From: Clostridiales bacterium
Lineage (GTDB): Bacteria; Bacillota; Clostridia; Oscillospirales; Acutalibacteraceae
Direction: 5' to 3'
Assembly: GCA_019416395.1 (NCBI GenBank)
Contig: DXXH01000069.1
Coordinates: 3,469 to 14,302 of the forward strand
Length of the DNA stretch: 10,834 bases
This document shows, piece by piece, positions 1-6,113 of the stretch. Below the pieces are notes generated by a model, which worked only from the letters and a program-made list of their open reading frames with translations, had not been told where the DNA came from and made no database searches. How positions within the stretch are numbered: position 1 is the stretch's first letter; every line of letters begins with the position of its first letter. Made by a program: the position numbers and the translations under genes.

Positions 1-1
1 C

Positions 2-226
2 TTCTCTTCCTGGAAAGAGGACACCGGACGGGGGATGTTCTCCTTTATCGCGGTCTTTGTCTCCTCCTATGCCGCGTTCCTTTTCAACCGTTTTATCCCG
101 GAATCACCGGAAATCCTGTACGGCATAAAGGGAGCCCTGGATGTCTATGGCTCCCTCCACAATGTCCTCTTTGGGCTGTGTGCCGCAGGCGTTATCTCCT
201 GCCTGGTGCGAAAATACAGCCGCTGA
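2..226 (+). CDS. C-terminal end of an unidentified membrane protein (5' partial)
   Basis: An open frame enters from the left edge (first complete codon at base 2) and stops with TGA at 224-226, giving about 74 residues of a protein whose start lies outside the window. An internal ATG at 35 has no ribosome binding site before it, so it is unlikely to be the true start. The visible part contains two hydrophobic stretches: about 20 residues after GRGM (FSFIAVFVSSYAAFLF), and LHNVLFGLCAAGVISCLV near the end. They are separated by a polar segment with two prolines, and a basic tail (RKYSR) follows the last one. This is the pattern of a polytopic membrane protein ending in the cytoplasm. I do not recognise the family. 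It lies 81 bases upstream of the nitroreductase gene with no convincing terminator between, so co-transcription is possible. Confidence 0.6.
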   Translation, partial: FSSWKEDTGRGMFSFIAVFVSSYAAFLFNRFIPESPEILYGIKGALDVYGSLHNVLFGLCAAGVISCLVRKYSR

Positions 227-307
227 TTCATCCGGTCTTCCGCTCCCGCGGCAGTCGTGGAAAAGCCGCTCGAAATATTCTTAAAAACTGTAGGAGGGAA
301 AATTTCC

Positions 308-1018
308 ATGAACGACACTTTGAAAGTATTGATGGACCGGAAATCGGTGCGGGTATTCGAACCCAAGCCCATTGCACCGGAAGAGAAACAAGCCATTCTC
401 GCAGCAGCCATGCGCGCTCCCACCGCGGGAAATTCCATGCTTTACTCCATTTTGGACGTGACCGATCAGACCTTGAAAGATCAGCTTGCCGTCACCTGCG
501 ATCATCAGCCTTTTATCGCCACTGCTCCTATGGTCTTGGTTTTTCTGGCAGACTACCGCCGCTGGGTTCGGAAATTTCAGCAGGCTGGCTGTGAGAATAT
601 CCCCAACCCCCGGTTGAGCGACCTGATCCTGGCCACTAATGACACCGTTATTGCCGCCCATGCGGCTTGCGTAGCTGCGGAAAGCTTGGGGATCGGCTCC
701 TGCTACATCGGGGATATTATCGAGCAATGGGAACAGCATCGTGACATGTTCCATCTCCCCCAGTTTGTGGCGCCAGTTTCCATGCTGGTGTTTGGGTATC
801 CCACCCAGCAACAGAAAGACCGTCCCCAAACAAGCCGTTTCCCTCAGAAAATGATTGTTTTTGAAAACGAATACCACGACTTGACTGATGAGGAACTGCT
901 GGAATATTACAGCAATGACCGGGCAAAGGCATTTTATAACCGGAAGTATGTCTCTGATTTTTCCCTGGAAATGGCCCGTTCCTCTGAGGAAATTCTGAAA
1001 AACTGGGAAGGGCGCTGA
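308..1018 (+). CDS. Nitroreductase-family FMN-dependent oxidoreductase
   Basis: Predicted 236-residue cytoplasmic flavoprotein of the nitroreductase superfamily, whose members use FMN and NAD(P)H to reduce nitro compounds, quinones or flavins; the physiological substrate cannot be told from sequence. The N-terminus carries the typical FMN-phosphate region (RKSVRVFEPKPI, residues 11-22), followed by the APTAGN motif (about residue 37) and, near residue 130, ESLGIGSCYIGDI, which resembles the second FMN-contacting loop of NfsA/FRP-like members. The C-terminal 45 residues are helical and charged. The frame is open from 257, but the ATG at 308 is chosen because GGAGGG (293-298) sits 9 bases upstream and because it places the RKSVR motif near the N-terminus, as usual in the family. 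A terminator follows directly. No clear promoter is visible between 227 and 292. Confidence 0.88.
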   Translation: MNDTLKVLMDRKSVRVFEPKPIAPEEKQAILAAAMRAPTAGNSMLYSILDVTDQTLKDQLAVTCDHQPFIATAPMVLVFLADYRRWVRKFQQAGCENIPNPRLSDLILATNDTVIAAHAACVAAESLGIGSCYIGDIIEQWEQHRDMFHLPQFVAPVSMLVFGYPTQQQKDRPQTSRFPQKMIVFENEYHDLTDEELLEYYSNDRAKAFYNRKYVSDFSLEMARSSEEILKNWEGR

Positions 1019-1047
1019 CTCTTTCACTCTATGCAATTGCCTGTTTT

Positions 1048-1077
1048 AAGGACGCTTTACAGCGTCCTTTTTCTTTT
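1048..1077 (+). terminator. Intrinsic terminator after the nitroreductase gene
   Basis: A perfect 9-bp stem (AAGGACGCT at 1048-1056 with AGCGTCCTT at 1061-1069) closes a TTAC tetraloop and is followed by a T-rich tail (TTTCTTTT). It lies 30 bases after the nitroreductase stop and isolates the padR operon from upstream transcription. Confidence 0.92.
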
Positions 1078-1109
1078 GCTCACCGGGAAACCCGTATCTC
1101 TTTTTTCTA

Positions 1110-1137
1110 TTGACAATTCTCTAAAGCATGCTATAAT
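1110..1137 (+). promoter_or_regulatory. Sigma-A promoter of the padR operon
   Basis: A consensus -35 box TTGACA (1110-1115) and a consensus -10 box TATAAT (1132-1137) are separated by 16 bases. The -10 is extended (TGC before TATAAT). Transcription should start near 1144, giving a leader of about 45 bases before the padR start at 1188. A promoter this close to consensus would be strong unless repressed, which fits negative control through the inverted repeat just downstream. Confidence 0.9.
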
Positions 1138-1146
1138 TTAGCTATG

Positions 1147-1167
1147 GTATTTAGTGATGCTAAATAC
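1147..1167 (+). promoter_or_regulatory. Candidate PadR operator (inverted repeat at the transcription start)
   Basis: GTATTTAG (1147-1154) and CTAAATAC (1160-1167) form a perfect 8-bp inverted repeat with a 5-base spacer, beginning 10 bases after the -10 box. A third half-site, ATTTAG, occurs at 1136-1141 and overlaps the end of the -10 box. PadR-type winged-helix dimers bind inverted repeats and commonly repress their own operons, so autorepression is the natural reading. That is inference from position and symmetry. Confidence 0.6.
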
Positions 1168-1187
1168 TGATGGAAAGGAGAAATGCC

Positions 1188-1544
1188 ATGGACAGCCGGT
1201 ATGCGCAACAATTTAAAAAAGGTTCCTTGGAGATGATTCTTCTCAGTCTTATCGCGCAAAAGGAAACTTATGGGTATGAGCTTCTCACACAGCTGAACGA
1301 CAGCGGGGCCAAAGTGTTAGGGTACGCGCGGGAAGGTACGATTTACCCGATACTTTACCGGTTACAGGAAGCAGGACTGGTACGTTCACGGTTAGCTCCT
1401 TCCGCTGCCAATGGAGGCTCCAAGAAATACTATTCGCTGACGGAAAAAGGCAAGGAAACGTTGGAAGAACTGATATCCTTCTGGTCGGAATACGCAAAAT
1501 GCGTGGACGGATTTATTAAAAGCTTCAAGGAGGCGGCACAATGA
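1188..1544 (+). CDS. PadR family winged-helix transcriptional regulator
   Basis: A 118-residue DNA-binding protein of the PadR family, the short type with one winged-helix domain and a short C-terminal dimerisation helix. Visible family signatures are the first-helix segment SLEMILLSLIAQKETYGYEL (residues 13-32), the recognition region EGTIYPILYRLQEAGLV (49-65) and the wing KKYYSLTEKG (79-88). The last 25 residues form a helix rich in hydrophobic and charged positions. The ATG at 1188 is preferred to the in-frame ATG at 1170 because AAAGGAG (1174-1180) lies 7 bases before it and downstream of the earlier codon. It is the first gene of an operon and overlaps the next by 4 bases (ATGA), so translation is probably coupled. 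Most likely it represses this operon. The inducing signal is unknown. Confidence 0.93.
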   Translation: MDSRYAQQFKKGSLEMILLSLIAQKETYGYELLTQLNDSGAKVLGYAREGTIYPILYRLQEAGLVRSRLAPSAANGGSKKYYSLTEKGKETLEELISFWSEYAKCVDGFIKSFKEAAQ

Positions 1545-1981
1545 AAGAGAGATACATCAGGCAGGTTAGGCATTATCTCGTTCTACCACGAAAGCAAAAA
1601 CGGGAAGTGCTGCGTGACCTGGAAGAAATTTTTTCCTCTGCAATCAAGCATGGAGAATCCGAAAGCCAGATCATTGAACGGCTGGGGGACCCTGAAGAGT
1701 ACGCTCGGAATGTGGAAGGTTCCCTCGGAACTCATTTTGGCGGAGCGGCCCTTGTAGGGTTGATTGTATCCTGCGTAGTGTGTATAGGAGCTGTGGCTTT
1801 ATTTATTTCTACCTTAGATCTATGGGTACCTCAAAATGCCATTGGTTCTGCTCAAGGCAGTACTTCCATTCAGATTGTGGGAGCCATCGACCTTTCTCCC
1901 CTCTTGCTTGTAGCCGCCGGGATTGCTCTCGTCTGTGCTACGTACTTCGGGGTGAAAGTGTATCGAAGCAAAAGGAAATAA
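1541..1981 (+). CDS. HAAS/DUF1700-like membrane protein paired with PadR
   Basis: A 146-residue protein. Residues 1-60 resemble the HAAS (DUF1700) helical domain that typically accompanies PadR regulators: VRHYLVLPRKQKREVLRDLEE near the start, then a short loop and ERLGDPEEYARNV (46-58), with the family's LG-D/N-P-xE-x-A motif. Two hydrophobic segments follow, about residues 68-91 and 117-139, joined by an approximately 25-residue loop probably facing outside, with a basic cytoplasmic tail (KVYRSKRK). It begins within the padR stop codon (ATGA overlap) and has an excellent AAGGAGG (1527-1533) 7 bases upstream. PadR-HAAS pairs are a recurrent arrangement in Firmicutes and are thought to act in envelope-linked signalling. 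A direct PadR-HAAS contact here is inference. Confidence 0.78.
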   Translation: MKERYIRQVRHYLVLPRKQKREVLRDLEEIFSSAIKHGESESQIIERLGDPEEYARNVEGSLGTHFGGAALVGLIVSCVVCIGAVALFISTLDLWVPQNAIGSAQGSTSIQIVGAIDLSPLLLVAAGIALVCATYFGVKVYRSKRK

Positions 1982-1984
1982 CCT

Positions 1985-2425
1985 ATGAAGAAAACGTGGA
2001 TCCGAATTTGTCTAGCCGTTTTGCTGACAGCAATCCTATCCGGTTGCACTGGCAAAGCGTCTTCCTTGGAAAGCCAGCTATGGTCCATGAGCTTTGCTCT
2101 TACAGAGGAAACCGGTAAGATCGTTGCCTGTTCTCCTCAGCTGGCAGAAAGCTATCCCCAGGCTTCGATTCGAACGATAACCTGTCAAGCAAAGGACGGT
2201 CAATGGCAGATTTCTGAAGAAAACAGCCAGAAGTTTCAGGGTTCCTACGAATTGATGGAGCAAACTGCAGAGGGCAGCTTGATTTACACATTTCATTTTT
2301 CCGATGGCCGTTCCGGAACAGCTGTATATTCCCTGACCGACCATCGTTCCGGCGAGACCATTCCCACCCTAGTTCTCTCGTTACCCCAATCCTATACACT
2401 GTATTTTCATGGATCCGCACTGTAA
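1985..2425 (+). CDS. Small secreted lipoprotein, third gene of the padR operon
   Basis: A 146-residue predicted lipoprotein. The N-terminus is a classical lipoprotein signal: MKK, a hydrophobic core, then lipobox LSGC with the modified cysteine at residue 21. The mature part of about 125 residues would sit on the outer face of the membrane. It has no further membrane segment and is rich in alternating polar/hydrophobic stretches (for example GSLIYTFHFSDGRSGTAVYSL and IPTLVLSLPQSYTLYF), which suggests an all-beta, possibly lipocalin-like fold; this is a guess from pattern. Two further cysteines in the mature region could pair. It starts 3 bases after the preceding stop, with a weak AAAGGAAA site inside the end of that gene, which implies coupled translation. 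Its function is not known. Together with the HAAS protein it may form the extracytoplasmic part of a PadR-controlled envelope module. Confidence 0.75.
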   Translation: MKKTWIRICLAVLLTAILSGCTGKASSLESQLWSMSFALTEETGKIVACSPQLAESYPQASIRTITCQAKDGQWQISEENSQKFQGSYELMEQTAEGSLIYTFHFSDGRSGTAVYSLTDHRSGETIPTLVLSLPQSYTLYFHGSAL

Positions 2426-2460
2426 AAAAGCCCCCGGAAGGCAAACTTCCGAGGGCTTTT
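2426..2460. terminator. Bidirectional terminator between the padR operon and rnpB
   Basis: The arms at 2426-2440 and 2446-2460 (AAAAGCCC-CGGAAG type) pair over 15 positions with one C-A mismatch and close a GCAAA loop. The stem starts directly after the lipoprotein stop codon. Read on the plus strand it ends in TTTT; read on the minus strand it ends in six T, a better tail. It therefore probably ends both the padR operon (+) and rnpB (-), whose conserved 3' end lies about 28 bases away. Confidence 0.88.
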
Positions 2461-2487
2461 CTATGGGGATATTCCCCTATTTTTCCA

Positions 2488-2838
2488 AATGTGACCAGGC
2501 CTATAAGCCGAGTTCTGTCGTGGACAGTCATCTATCTTGGCCTGGCGTTGCCACCAGGCTCGCGCCACCTCCTCGGAACGCGCAGGGCTACGCTAAATGT
2601 TCCTCCACGGTGTTGCTCCGAATAGGGTTTACAGGGCCGCGCAGTCTCCCGCGCGCCGGTGAGCTCTTACCTCGCCTTTCCACCCTTACCGGGAAATCCC
2701 GGCGGTATATCTCTGTTGCACTTTCCCTGGGGTCGCCCCCGGCGGCTGTTAGCCGTTATTCTTGCCCTGGGGAGCTCGGACTTTCCTCAGACGGGCGCTT
2801 TCGCGCGTCGCCCGCAACCGTCCAGCCTGCTCACATGT
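2488..2838 (-). ncRNA. rnpB: RNase P RNA (rnpB)
   Basis: This is the catalytic RNA of RNase P, which removes 5' leaders from pre-tRNAs, encoded on the minus strand. The conserved 5' core GAGGAAAGTCCGAGCTC reads at 2788-2772 and the conserved 3' core ACAGAACTCGGCTTAT at 2518-2503. Between them lie further hallmarks, such as GGTAAGAGCTCACCG and GATGACTGTCCACGACAG just before the 3' core. The P1 helix can be drawn between ATGTGAG-CAGG near 2836 and CCTG-GTCACAT near 2489. Length is about 350 bases, normal for a bacterial RNase P RNA. The overall arrangement looks like the ancestral (type A) class, but I have not folded it. Exact ends are estimates, within about 5 bases. Open frames across this region are chance readings of the RNA gene. 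Confidence 0.95.
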
Positions 2839-2845
2839 CTTTTAT

Positions 2846-2873
2846 TGTATAAGAGCTTGTCCGCCCTTGTCAA
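2846..2873 (-). promoter_or_regulatory. rnpB promoter overlapping the pncB stop codon
   Basis: On the minus strand, TTGACA (2873-2868) and TATACA (2851-2846) are separated by 16 bases and would start transcription near 2839, at the expected 5' end of RNase P RNA. The pncB stop codon TGA (2872-2870) lies inside the -35 box. Confidence 0.82.
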
Positions 2874-4327
2874 TAGGCTTTTTCAGAAAGCATACGGTTC
2901 TTTTCGTCCCACAGCTTTTGAGAAAGGTCCACATAATAGTTGTGGGGATTCTCAAAACGCGTGACTTCTTCCCACAGGGAATCCACCTGAGCCAAGCAAT
3001 AGGCCTTGATGGCTTTCAGCGCCCGGGGAGTATAAACGCACTCGCCCCCCTGGAAAATAGGCTGCAATAACGGCACCGCAGTGAAATTCTCTACGGTCTT
3101 GCGCTTCCAGGTATGCTCGGGATCGAACAGCACATAGGGCTTTTCATCGTCAATCACCTCGTCATGCAAGGTGATCACATCGGCGATAGCCTTGTCTGTT
3201 TCCTTATCGAACAGCCGCCAAACACTTTTAAAGCAAGGTGTGGTAATTTTTGAGACATTTTCGCTGATTTTGATCTTGGGGATAATCTTTCCCTCTGAAT
3301 CCTCAACAGCGGCCAGCTTATATACACCGCCGAACACAGGCTCGGAGGAGGAAGTGATCAGCCGTTCGCCCACGCCAAAGGAATCTACCTTGGCGCCCTG
3401 CATCAGCATATCCCGGATAATGTATTCGTCCAAAGAGTTGGAAGCGCAAATCGGACAATCCTCAAAGCCAGCATCGTCCAGCATCTTCCGGGCCTTCCGG
3501 GAAAGATAGGTGATGTCGCCGCTGTCAATGCGGATACCTGCGGGACGGAATCCTTGAGGCACCAGCACTTCGTTGAACACTTTAATAGCGTTGGGCACGC
3601 CGGATTTTAACACGTTGTATGTGTCCACCAGAAGCATACAATTTCCCGGATAAGACTGGGCATACGCCTTAAATGCGTCGTACTCTGTGGGGAACAACTG
3701 CACCCAGCTATGGGCCATGGTCCCCAGGGCGGGCACGCCGTATTTCTGATCGCTGATGGTGCAGGCCGTCCCTACACAACCGCCAATATAAGCGGCGCGG
3801 GCCCCTAACATTGCCCCGTCAAAGCCTTGAGCACGCCGGGAACCAAATTCCATAACCGCACGTCCCTGGGCTGCCCGGGCAATCCGGTTAGCTTTGGTGG
3901 CAATTAAGCTTTGATGGTTGATGCATAGAAGCACCATTGTCTCCACAAACTGAGCTTGAATGGCTGGACCCCGGACTGTGACAATAGGCTCACCCGGGAA
4001 AATGGGTGTTCCTTCCGGGATCGCCCATACATCACAGCTGAAGCGGAAGTTCCGGAGATATTCTAGAAACTCCCGGCTGAATATGTGTTTGGAATGGAGG
4101 AACTCAATGTCCTCTTCCGTAAATTTTAAATTTTTCAAGTAGTCCACCAGCTGCTCCACCCCTGCCATAATGGCAAAGCCGCCCTTGTCAGGCACTTTGC
4201 GGAAAAACATATCAAAATAGCAAATGGTGTCCTGAAAACCGTGGGCAAAATATCCGTTTGCCATGGTCAGTTCATAGAAGTCGGTCAGCATGGTCAAATT
4301 GGACTCTTGATAGCTGCATTTGTTCAT
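2870..4327 (-). CDS. pncB: Nicotinate phosphoribosyltransferase
   Basis: A cytoplasmic enzyme of the Preiss-Handler NAD salvage pathway. It condenses nicotinate with PRPP, coupled to ATP hydrolysis, to give nicotinate mononucleotide. The 485-residue length is typical of the long Gram-positive form. Visible signatures are the N-terminal NLTMLTDFYELTMANGY, the central GAMLGARAAYIGGCVGT stretch, GTMAHSW with the conserved His at about residue 206 (the autophosphorylated His in characterised members), VDTYN (about 235-239), RIDSGD (about 266-271) and GVGERLITS (about 318-326). Start choice: the ATG at 4327-4325 has AGGGG 9 bases upstream, whereas the ATG three codons earlier would have it only 0-1 bases away. 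It is transcribed divergently from the HTH gene. No terminator separates it from rnpB downstream. Confidence 0.95.
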   Translation of the reverse strand: MNKCSYQESNLTMLTDFYELTMANGYFAHGFQDTICYFDMFFRKVPDKGGFAIMAGVEQLVDYLKNLKFTEEDIEFLHSKHIFSREFLEYLRNFRFSCDVWAIPEGTPIFPGEPIVTVRGPAIQAQFVETMVLLCINHQSLIATKANRIARAAQGRAVMEFGSRRAQGFDGAMLGARAAYIGGCVGTACTISDQKYGVPALGTMAHSWVQLFPTEYDAFKAYAQSYPGNCMLLVDTYNVLKSGVPNAIKVFNEVLVPQGFRPAGIRIDSGDITYLSRKARKMLDDAGFEDCPICASNSLDEYIIRDMLMQGAKVDSFGVGERLITSSSEPVFGGVYKLAAVEDSEGKIIPKIKISENVSKITTPCFKSVWRLFDKETDKAIADVITLHDEVIDDEKPYVLFDPEHTWKRKTVENFTAVPLLQPIFQGGECVYTPRALKAIKAYCLAQVDSLWEEVTRFENPHNYYVDLSQKLWDEKNRMLSEKAY

Positions 4328-4378
4328 GTTCCACATCCCCTGTTCTATTGGCTAAGGACTCTTTTTTGGGTTCATTCC

Positions 4379-4406
4379 ATTATAGCATTTTCCCGGGAAA
4401 TGTACA
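4379..4406 (-). promoter_or_regulatory. pncB promoter with a palindrome in its spacer
   Basis: On the minus strand, TATAAT (4384-4379) is preceded by TGC, an extended -10. A weak -35-like TGTACA lies at 4406-4401, 16 bases further up. The spacer holds the perfect 12-bp palindrome TTTCCCGGGAAA (4389-4400), a candidate binding site for a regulator of NAD salvage. The regulator is not identified. Confidence 0.65.
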
Positions 4407-4507
4407 GACTATAATTTCATTTTTCCGCCATTTCTTAAAAAAACGGGGTTTTTGCAAAAAAATCGCAAAAATATTTTATTTTATCAACTATTTTCTCAAA
4501 TGCCCTC

Positions 4508-4536
4508 TTGCTTTTTCAGCAAGTGTTCCTTATAAT
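4508..4536 (+). promoter_or_regulatory. Promoter of the small HTH regulator
   Basis: TTGCTT (4508-4513) and TATAAT (4531-4536) are separated by 17 bases. Transcription should begin near 4543. The inverted repeat CTTGCT / AGCAAG (4507-4512 and 4518-4523, 5-base spacer) covers the -35 box and could be an operator, perhaps for the HTH protein itself. Confidence 0.7.
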
Positions 4537-4585
4537 GTAGAAAAGCGTGGACAAATATTATGTATACTGGGAGGAATATTCCGAC

Positions 4586-4837
4586 ATGAGGCTACGCAAT
4601 CAACCGTTAGGAAATAAAAATCTAATTGGTTCTCGCGTGGAGACAGCGCGAAAAGAGCAGGGTATGAAGCAAAAAGAATTATTGGCCCAATTACAGGTAC
4701 GTGGTGTGGATCTCAGCGCTTCCGGCCTTTCTAAGCTGGAGGGCCAAATCCGGTATGTTACCGATTTCGAATTGCTTGCTCTTTCCGACATTTTAAACGT
4801 ACCTGTTCAATGGCTCTTAACCGGCAACGAAAAATGA
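4586..4837 (+). CDS. Small Cro/CI-type helix-turn-helix regulator
   Basis: An 83-residue protein made almost entirely of one XRE-family (Cro/CI-like) helix-turn-helix domain: IGSRVETARKEQGMKQKELL (about residues 14-33) gives helices 1-2, GVDLSASGLSKLEGQ (about 40-54) the recognition region, and TDFELLALSDILNVPVQWLL the closing helices. No effector domain is attached. The frame is open from a GTG at 4547, but the ATG at 4586 is favoured by GGAGG at 4570-4574, 11 bases upstream, and by the family's compact size. The GTG at 4547 would leave almost no leader after the promoter (start near 4543) and has no ribosome binding site. It is a single-gene unit with its own promoter and terminator, divergent from pncB. 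Its target is unknown; autoregulation and control of pncB are both conceivable. Confidence 0.85.
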   Translation: MRLRNQPLGNKNLIGSRVETARKEQGMKQKELLAQLQVRGVDLSASGLSKLEGQIRYVTDFELLALSDILNVPVQWLLTGNEK

Positions 4838-4842
4838 GTCTT

Positions 4843-4873
4843 CCCGCATTGCAAAATGCGGGTTCTTTTTTTG
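4843..4873 (+). terminator. Intrinsic terminator after the HTH gene
   Basis: CCCGCATT (4843-4850) and AATGCGGG (4855-4862) form a perfect 8-bp stem with loop GCAA, followed by TTCTTTTTTT. It begins 6 bases after the stop codon. Confidence 0.93.
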
Positions 4874-4943
4874 TCTGGCCTGCGTATAACCCTGGAAACC
4901 AGCTCATACTACATAGAGTAATGGAACGCGGGAGGGTTACGCC

Positions 4944-6050
4944 ATGTTTCAACTTGCGCGCTGGAAACGTTTGTTTCCACTATTTTTCTTTTTCGCGGCC
5001 TATTCGCTGCTTTTTTTCCTCTGGGTGAAAACCTTTTTTTACACGCTCCCCTTTCTCGCTGGGTTCCTCATCGCGCTGGCGGTACAACCGGTAATTGTTT
5101 TTTTTCAAAAACGCTTTTCCCTTTCCAGAGGCGTGGCCACCTTGTTCGCTACTATATTGGCGCTGTTAGCGCTTTGCGGCATTTTGACATTGTTAGGTGT
5201 TTTGGCAGTGCGGGAAATCTCAGCGTTTCTCACCCGGGTCTCACAAAATGGATTTGCGGAATTTTCCCAGCCTGTGACAGAGTTTCTCAATCAAGCCGGA
5301 GACTTTTTCGGACAGTTTGATTTGCAATTTGTAGAGCTCCACAAACAGGAAATTTTAGAGGCGCTGCGAAACAGCATGGATCTGGTGACCGCCTGTATGG
5401 GGACTGTCCTGAATCTTCTCACCTCTCTTCCCACTGTGGTGACTTTAGTGATCGTGGCAGTTTGTGCGGCATTCTTCTTTGCCAGGGACATGAAGAAACT
5501 GCTGTCCTGGGGCAGGGGATTTCTTTCGGAAACAGCAGCCTTTCATGTAAAAAGCGCTGTGAAAAATTCCGGGGGCACAGGGAGAAAGTACCTGCTATCC
5601 TATCTTTTTCTCTATTTTCTCACTTTCTGCCAAACCTGTGTGATCATGGCTGTGCTGGGTGTTCCCTATCCTCTGATCATTGGGATCATTACAGCCGTGG
5701 CCGATGTTCTGCCGGTGCTTGGACCTGGAATGGTTTTGGCCCCGGTGGCCCTTTACCAATTGCTGGTCGGGGAGTACGCCAAAGCATTTGGCATTGTGAT
5801 CGGCTGGCTGGTCATCACCTGTATCCGTCAGGTGGTAGAACCGAAACTGGTGTCTTCCACTGTGAAAATCCACCCCTTGGCCACTTTGGCCGCTGTTTAT
5901 TTTTCCCTTGTGGGAAGGAGCATTTGGATTCTTTTTTATGTTCTCGGGCTTTGCACCCTTTATGCTGCCTTTTTGGAAACCGGAGCGTTGCCGCCTTTAG
6001 TGGAAAAAGGCAATCACATCGAAACAGAAAAACAAACGAATCGCACATGA
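4944..6050 (+). CDS. YtvI-like AI-2E family membrane protein
   Basis: A 368-residue polytopic protein of the AI-2E/UPF0118 transporter family, closest in pattern to the YtvI group named from Bacillus sporulation. Hydrophobic segments lie at about residues 9-28, 31-53, 64-90, 155-180, 216-240, 243-272, 278-297 and 309-345. A soluble, partly amphipathic stretch between the third and fourth (about 91-150) is the usual family layout. Signatures in the second half are DVLPVLGPGMVLAPVAL (about 254-270), IRQVVEPKLV (294-303) and HPLATLAAVYF (310-320). The start at 4944 has GGAGGG (4931-4936) 7 bases upstream. No promoter is convincing between the HTH terminator and this gene. Family members include putative exporters and ion antiporters, so neither an AI-2 substrate nor a sporulation role should be assumed. 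Confidence 0.87.
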   Translation: MFQLARWKRLFPLFFFFAAYSLLFFLWVKTFFYTLPFLAGFLIALAVQPVIVFFQKRFSLSRGVATLFATILALLALCGILTLLGVLAVREISAFLTRVSQNGFAEFSQPVTEFLNQAGDFFGQFDLQFVELHKQEILEALRNSMDLVTACMGTVLNLLTSLPTVVTLVIVAVCAAFFFARDMKKLLSWGRGFLSETAAFHVKSAVKNSGGTGRKYLLSYLFLYFLTFCQTCVIMAVLGVPYPLIIGIITAVADVLPVLGPGMVLAPVALYQLLVGEYAKAFGIVIGWLVITCIRQVVEPKLVSSTVKIHPLATLAAVYFSLVGRSIWILFYVLGLCTLYAAFLETGALPPLVEKGNHIETEKQTNRT

Positions 6051-6053
6051 CAA

Positions 6054-6082
6054 AAGGGCTGCCCGTATAACGGACAGCCCTT
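6054..6082. terminator. Bidirectional terminator between convergent genes
   Basis: AAGGGCTG-CCG (6054-6065) and CGG-CAGCCCTT (6071-6082) pair with one C-A mismatch around loop TATAA. On the plus strand the tail is short (TTCT within CCCTTCTC); on the minus strand it reads CCCTTTTGTC. It sits 3 bases after the YtvI-like stop and about 31 bases from the aminotransferase stop, so it probably serves both. Confidence 0.82.
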
Positions 6083-6113
6083 CTCATATGCTCTTATGGT
6101 TTGCTGATGTCCC

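Noticed and set aside
248..269. GCGGC / GCCGC stem upstream of the nitroreductase, considered as a terminator for the first gene
   Set aside because: Only five base pairs with a 12-base loop and no T tail, so it is not convincing as an intrinsic terminator.
281..1036. A 251-codon open frame antisense to the nitroreductase
   Set aside because: The plus strand encodes a clear nitroreductase with a good ribosome binding site. The antisense product has no recognisable domain.
2409..3070. Several plus-strand open frames of 100-147 codons
   Set aside because: They lie antisense to rnpB and the end of pncB, lack ribosome binding sites and have RNA-gene-like composition. rnpB explains the region.
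4449..4460. TTTTTGCAAAAA palindrome in the pncB/HTH intergenic region
   Set aside because: It consists of A/T runs in a very AT-rich stretch and lies outside both promoters, so chance symmetry is likely.
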